Positions 27,357-30,951 of a stretch of 30,951 bases of DNA are shown here, piece by piece. The position numbers and the translations under genes are program-made. The stretch is from a bacterium (GTDB lineage Bacteria > Elusimicrobiota > Elusimicrobia > UBA1565 > UBA9628). A model generated the notes under the pieces. The model was not told the origin of the DNA. It saw nothing but the letters and a program-made list of their open reading frames with translations, and ran no database searches. Where the stretch lies: the NCBI GenBank assembly GCA_021796015.1, contig JAJYOT010000015.1:1-30951 (forward strand), in the 5' to 3' direction. How positions within the stretch are numbered: position 1 is the stretch's first letter; each line of letters begins with the position of its first letter.

Positions 27357-29192
27357 ATGTCCGTTAATCTGCGGGTTCTTTTTGCAAGTTATGCCGTCCC
27401 TAATTGCGGAGCGCATCAATATGGAAGGAACTTATTCTCCGCATTAAAATCATCTAGGAAATTTTATTTTGAATATGCGGATATTAGAAGTTTAAAAGAT
27501 CTCGATCGAGTAGTTGGCAATGATTTTTCCGCTGTTATCCTTAACTACCATCCAACGACCATTCCCTTTATTCAAATCGACATGCCGCGACGATACAGCC
27601 CTCCGAGTATTGCTGTGATGCATGGATTGGGCCAGCAAGAGGCTGACAGCATCCGGCAAGGATTCTTCCAATATTATGTGATGGGCGACCCAACCTTGCG
27701 ATCAGTCAATCCCTACGTTTTCCCAACAGGGCGGATTATCCCCACGTATGAAAATAAGAAACCCTTGCCTGAAACCATCACGATTGGGAGCTTCGGATTT
27801 GCCAATAAAACAAAAGGCTTCGAGCGGCTGGTCAACGCTGTCCAGGAAGAGTTTGATTGCGCGGTGATTCGCCTCAATATCCCCGCAAACGGGCTCGGCG
27901 ATAGGGATGGGGCACTGGCCAAACAGGAAGTCGCTCTGTGCCGCAAGAGACTTTGGAAGTCCGGTATTCGCATCGAAGCGACATACGAGTTTCTTGACAA
28001 TTCTGGGCTAGTGGATTTTCTGGCCGCCAATACTTTAAACGCCCTTCTTTACGATTATGTTTCCCAAGACGGAATTTCCAGCGCGGCAGACCATGCTATA
28101 GCCGCCAAACGGCCTCTCGCAATAACAAAGTCGCGTATGTTTCGCCACTTGCATAATCTCAATCCGCCTATCACCATCGAGGATATTAGTCTCAAAGAAA
28201 TCATTCAAAACGATATACGCCCATTTGAGCATCTGTTGCGGGAATGGACTGCAGAATCAATCTGTCGGCGCTATGAGGACATTTTAACAGAAGTGCTGAG
28301 CAGAGAAAATAGGGTAACTTCCACAAAGGAGGGAATTGTTATGGAATCGACGAAGAACAAACTAACGCGCATTGGCGGTAGGACAACATCTTTATTTTCC
28401 CGCATTATCCATGCCGTTCATCGTCGCTCGGTAAAATATGTCCTAGAACCTCTAAGCAATGCAGTACAATCTACAAAAGTAAAATTTGGGATTCTCATCG
28501 ACGCCCGCAACAGAACAAATATCAAATTTAATCGAATACTTGACAATTCGGCGCGCATTCGACATGCGCAGGCGATCCGCCGACTCAAGAATCTTGTCCC
28601 CGCCGTTTTCGCCGAGAAAATTCCCCGAGCGAACGTTCAACAAGGATTCATGCTTGATGCCGTTGAGTCAATCGCCAAGAATATTCCGAGAATTCTTTGC
28701 GTTGGCAGCTACAAAGACACGGCATCGGAAGCGCTGAAAGCTGAGGGCTATACTATTGAGGAAATTGATCCGGCGGTCAATCAGATGGATTTGAATACTT
28801 TCTACAACCTGCCGACCACGCAACTTGGGAGCTATGACATTATTTTCTCAACCTCCGTCTTGGAGCATGTAAAAGATGATGAGAAATTCGTAATACAAAT
28901 GGCGGACCTCCTTGCGCCTGGAGGGGTTGCCATCGCTACCTGTGACTTCAAGGAAGACTACCAGATTGGCAAACCGATTTTCGAAGGTAATTATCGCTTT
29001 TATACCAAGGAGAGGCTCTTGAGAATCGTGGCTAAGATTAAAGATTGCGAACTCCTTGATTCCCCGAACTGGGATTGCCCCTCTCCAGACTTTTATCATG
29101 GCGGATACAAGTATACGTTCGCCACATTAGCATTTAGAAAACGGTCTTCCGCGCCCTCTCTTTATAGACGGGGGTTAGTGGAGAACGCATAA
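27357..29192 (+). CDS. Glycosyltransferase-like and SAM-methyltransferase fusion protein
   Basis: 611 residues from ATG 27357. The upstream in-frame ATG at 27306 adds residues that overlap the divergent gene and is not favoured. Residues 1-320 look like a GT-B enzyme: 'NLRVLFASYAVPNCGAHQYGRNLFSAL', 'SIAVMHGLGQQEADSI', 'ITIGSFGFANKTKGFERLVNAV' and 'NALLYDYVSQDGISSAADHAIAAKRPLAITKS'. After a basic linker of about 100 residues, 430-600 is a class I methyltransferase: 'RILCVGSYKDTASEALKAEGY', 'YDIIFSTSVLEHVKDDEKF' and 'DLLAPGGVAIATCDF'. It may add a sugar and methylate the product, or cap a glycan chain. Exact substrates unknown. Confidence 0.8.
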   Translation: MSVNLRVLFASYAVPNCGAHQYGRNLFSALKSSRKFYFEYADIRSLKDLDRVVGNDFSAVILNYHPTTIPFIQIDMPRRYSPPSIAVMHGLGQQEADSIRQGFFQYYVMGDPTLRSVNPYVFPTGRIIPTYENKKPLPETITIGSFGFANKTKGFERLVNAVQEEFDCAVIRLNIPANGLGDRDGALAKQEVALCRKRLWKSGIRIEATYEFLDNSGLVDFLAANTLNALLYDYVSQDGISSAADHAIAAKRPLAITKSRMFRHLHNLNPPITIEDISLKEIIQNDIRPFEHLLREWTAESICRRYEDILTEVLSRENRVTSTKEGIVMESTKNKLTRIGGRTTSLFSRIIHAVHRRSVKYVLEPLSNAVQSTKVKFGILIDARNRTNIKFNRILDNSARIRHAQAIRRLKNLVPAVFAEKIPRANVQQGFMLDAVESIAKNIPRILCVGSYKDTASEALKAEGYTIEEIDPAVNQMDLNTFYNLPTTQLGSYDIIFSTSVLEHVKDDEKFVIQMADLLAPGGVAIATCDFKEDYQIGKPIFEGNYRFYTKERLLRIVAKIKDCELLDSPNWDCPSPDFYHGGYKYTFATLAFRKRSSAPSLYRRGLVENA

Positions 29193-29324
29193 ATTCCCGA
29201 TACGATAAATCGATTTGTTTAATTTAAACTAATAAAGTGTAAAAATAAAATCGGCGACAGAGTAACAAATCCAGGGAAAATTTGATTTTTTATTTTTATC
29301 AATCCGCGTGAATTGACCGTTTCT

Positions 29325-30830
29325 ATGAGCTCATCCTCTTTAGGCCGAAAGATTTTAAGAGGCGTTGCGGGCAGCGCTTTAGGGCAAGGGGCAGCCTTTA
29401 TCTTGTCTTTTCTCCTGACTCCCTGGATTGTAAGAAAATTGGGCGCAGATGGGTACGGCTTCTATACGCTTTTGTGGAGCGTTTTAAGCTATTCGTTGAT
29501 CTTGAATTTAGGGAGTTTTTATGCCGTGCAACACTTTGTCTCTAAATGGCAGGAAATTAAAGAGCATCGGGGCGATTTAGCCCTTTTGTTGAGAAAGACT
29601 CTTTTTTACGTCTGGGGAGCTGGGGGTTTGCTCGCTTTCGCTGTTTGGAACGGACGCTATTTTCTCTCGCATTATTTTTTGCACGGCTCCTTATCCCGAG
29701 AGGGCCCGAGGGTTTTTGAACTACTCTCTTTAGCCATCCCTTTCTATTTGACGGTGCAATTTGTGAATAACATTATTTGGGGGCTTAAGCGCTTTTCTCT
29801 TGGAAATCTCTTGACCGCTTTTCAGGCTCTTTTGATTACGGGCGGCGCTTCCGTCTTGCTTTATTTTGGTTTTGGACTTAGGGCGATTGCTCTTCTCTTT
29901 ATTTTTTCCCAGCTGTGTTTGAGCGTTATAGGACTCAAAATACTCTATCCTCTTTTTCTTCATTCTTCATCCTCGCTCGATTCTCAAGACAGAAAATCCT
30001 TTCTTTCTTTCGCCGCTAAAAGTGCCATGCCTTTGATTTTTGTGACATTGGTCTCTCAGGGCGACCGTGCGGCAGTGGGCTTTTGGCTTTCCTTGACGCA
30101 ACTGGGATATTATTCTCTTTCGGCGAGTCTCGCCCAAAAATTTAATTCCGTCTCCGCTTCCGTTGCCGCCGTTTCTTTTCCCATTCTCTCGGAACTAGTT
30201 GGACGAGGAGATGAAGATCACCTTAAGAGAATTTATTTAAGAACCTCTGAACTCGCTTTTTTCGCGCTTTTGCCGCTGTCGATATTTTCTTTTGTCCTGA
30301 TCCCTCAGTTCATGGGTTTATGGCTGGGACCAGTCTTTAGCGACGCTTGCACTTGGCCGTTTCGGATTATGGTTATCGCGAATTTATTGAATCTTTCTAT
30401 CTATATGCCGCATACCATTGCCGCTGCAAAGGGATCGCCTCATTGGGTTAGTTACGCTTGGATTACCAAGGCTCTAATCGCGGCGCCGCTTTGGGCTTTT
30501 TTGATTCCGCGTTGGGGAATCTCCGGAGCGGCGATAGGCCTGTTGGTAGCGGAAGTAGCCGTAGTTTTTCCGTTTTTAATCAAGGTTCATTCTCTGACGC
30601 TTAACCTAGGTCTTTTCGAATTTCTCGCTAGTTCAGTGGCTCGCCCATTGATTTCGTCCTTGGCGCTTGGAATCTTCGCTTTTCTTTTTCACGCGATGAT
30701 CGGCACATGGGCGGGGCTCATTGGTTTCTCTTTATTGGGCGTAATTATTTATATTGGAATTTCTTATCTCCTCATCGATTCGGACGCGAAAGATCTCCTC
30801 ATTCAAGAAATATCGCTCAAAATACGCTAA
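29325..30830 (+). CDS. Polysaccharide flippase (Wzx/MATE-like)
   Basis: 501 residues from ATG 29325. A TTG at 29313 adds four residues and is possible. About 12-14 hydrophobic segments run throughout. The start 'LGRKILRGVAGSALGQGAAFILSFLLTPWIVRKLGADGYGFYTLLWSVLSY' is the standard Wzx/RfbX opening. 'SQGDRAAVGFWLSLTQLGYYSLSASLAQKFNSVS' and 'PFRIMVIANLLNLSIYMPHTIAAAKGSPHW' are matching inner repeats. It would flip a lipid-linked glycan across the inner membrane and closes the glycan cluster. The 132 bp before it (29193-29324) are AT-rich with no recognised element. A tRNA-Thr follows. Confidence 0.93.
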   Translation: MSSSSLGRKILRGVAGSALGQGAAFILSFLLTPWIVRKLGADGYGFYTLLWSVLSYSLILNLGSFYAVQHFVSKWQEIKEHRGDLALLLRKTLFYVWGAGGLLAFAVWNGRYFLSHYFLHGSLSREGPRVFELLSLAIPFYLTVQFVNNIIWGLKRFSLGNLLTAFQALLITGGASVLLYFGFGLRAIALLFIFSQLCLSVIGLKILYPLFLHSSSSLDSQDRKSFLSFAAKSAMPLIFVTLVSQGDRAAVGFWLSLTQLGYYSLSASLAQKFNSVSASVAAVSFPILSELVGRGDEDHLKRIYLRTSELAFFALLPLSIFSFVLIPQFMGLWLGPVFSDACTWPFRIMVIANLLNLSIYMPHTIAAAKGSPHWVSYAWITKALIAAPLWAFLIPRWGISGAAIGLLVAEVAVVFPFLIKVHSLTLNLGLFEFLASSVARPLISSLALGIFAFLFHAMIGTWAGLIGFSLLGVIIYIGISYLLIDSDAKDLLIQEISLKIR

Positions 30831-30845
30831 AATCAAAGAATTATC

Positions 30846-30917
30846 GCCCACGTAGCTCAGGGGCAGAGCAACCGCCTTGTAAGCGGTAGGTCGGGAGTTC
30901 GATTCTCCCCGTGGGCT
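30846..30917 (+). tRNA. tRNA-Thr (anticodon TGT)
   Basis: Acceptor GCCCACG pairs fully with CGTGGGC, then U8 A9. The D-arm is GCTC/GAGC. The anticodon stem ACCGC/GCGGT carries loop CTTGTAA (anticodon TGT at its centre). The T-arm is GGGAG/CTCCC with TTCGATT. The discriminator is T73 and CCA is not encoded. Confidence 0.96.
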
Positions 30918-30951
30918 GCTTAATTTCATGGAAAATAAAAATTTGTCTAAA

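Overview
The window is bacterial chromosome with about 50% G+C, tight gene packing and short intergenic gaps. No ribosomal or other phylogenetic marker gene is present. The best lead on the host is the very large secreted protein at the left end. Its FN3-like segments, 'VQD-SGLAIS' segments and 'GPYA-LVDT' segments resemble giant surface proteins I associate with Elusimicrobiota. I treat that assignment as a moderate-confidence inference.

Layout. (1) 1-5508, minus: the 5' 1836 codons of a giant exported protein that runs off the left edge. It carries three complete modules, each with exactly seven 'FNGxLYxG' blades, plus the start of a fourth. (2) 5568-5639: tRNA-Asp, followed by an interlaced stem structure and a strong promoter whose short transcript ends at a terminator. 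(3) 5812-8849, plus: a toxin-antitoxin island. It holds hicBA, a DUF2442/DUF4160 pair with a broken third gene, hicB with a truncated hicA, a second intact hicBA, and a 58-residue membrane protein. Several units begin with the same promoter cassette, placed so close to the ATG that the mRNAs should be leaderless. A 363-bp palindromic element lies inside the island. (4) 9064-11158, plus: a phospho-signalling cluster with no kinase, made of a degenerate receiver with a winged helix, two stand-alone receivers and a CheC-like phosphatase. (5) 11182-14849: an AI-2E-type membrane protein divergent from an MgtA-type P-type ATPase. (6) 15033-16187: a Cys/Met-metabolism PLP enzyme. (7) 21803-16234, minus: a probable operon of phosphohexomutase, sugar nucleotidyltransferase, metK, both subunits of a 3-oxoacid CoA-transferase and a small anchored protein of unknown function. 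(8) 21882-30830: a GT39-like membrane glycosyltransferase with an extra C-terminal domain, a NarL-type regulator, then a glycan cluster (GT4, C-methyltransferase, glycosyltransferase-methyltransferase fusion, Wzx-type flippase). (9) 30846-30917: tRNA-Thr.

Three structural themes run through the window. First, nine genes have a -10 box (eight of them of the extended TGn type) ending only 5-9 nt before the start codon and no Shine-Dalgarno, while operon-internal genes such as metK and the phosphohexomutase do have one. Second, a dispersed palindromic repeat with core GGGACWGTCCC occurs seven times between 9.7 and 20.4 kb: as a perfect palindrome covering two convergent stop codons, as an inverted REPIN-like pair, and inside the 3' ends of two genes where it encodes a 'GTVPN' tail. 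Third, regulatory cassettes have been duplicated and have decayed within the toxin-antitoxin island.

Functionally, the right half supplies nucleotide sugars (mutase plus nucleotidyltransferase), S-adenosylmethionine for the two methyltransferase domains, glycosyltransferases and a flippase. This fits surface-polysaccharide or glycoprotein synthesis. A link to the giant exported protein is possible but not shown by the sequence.
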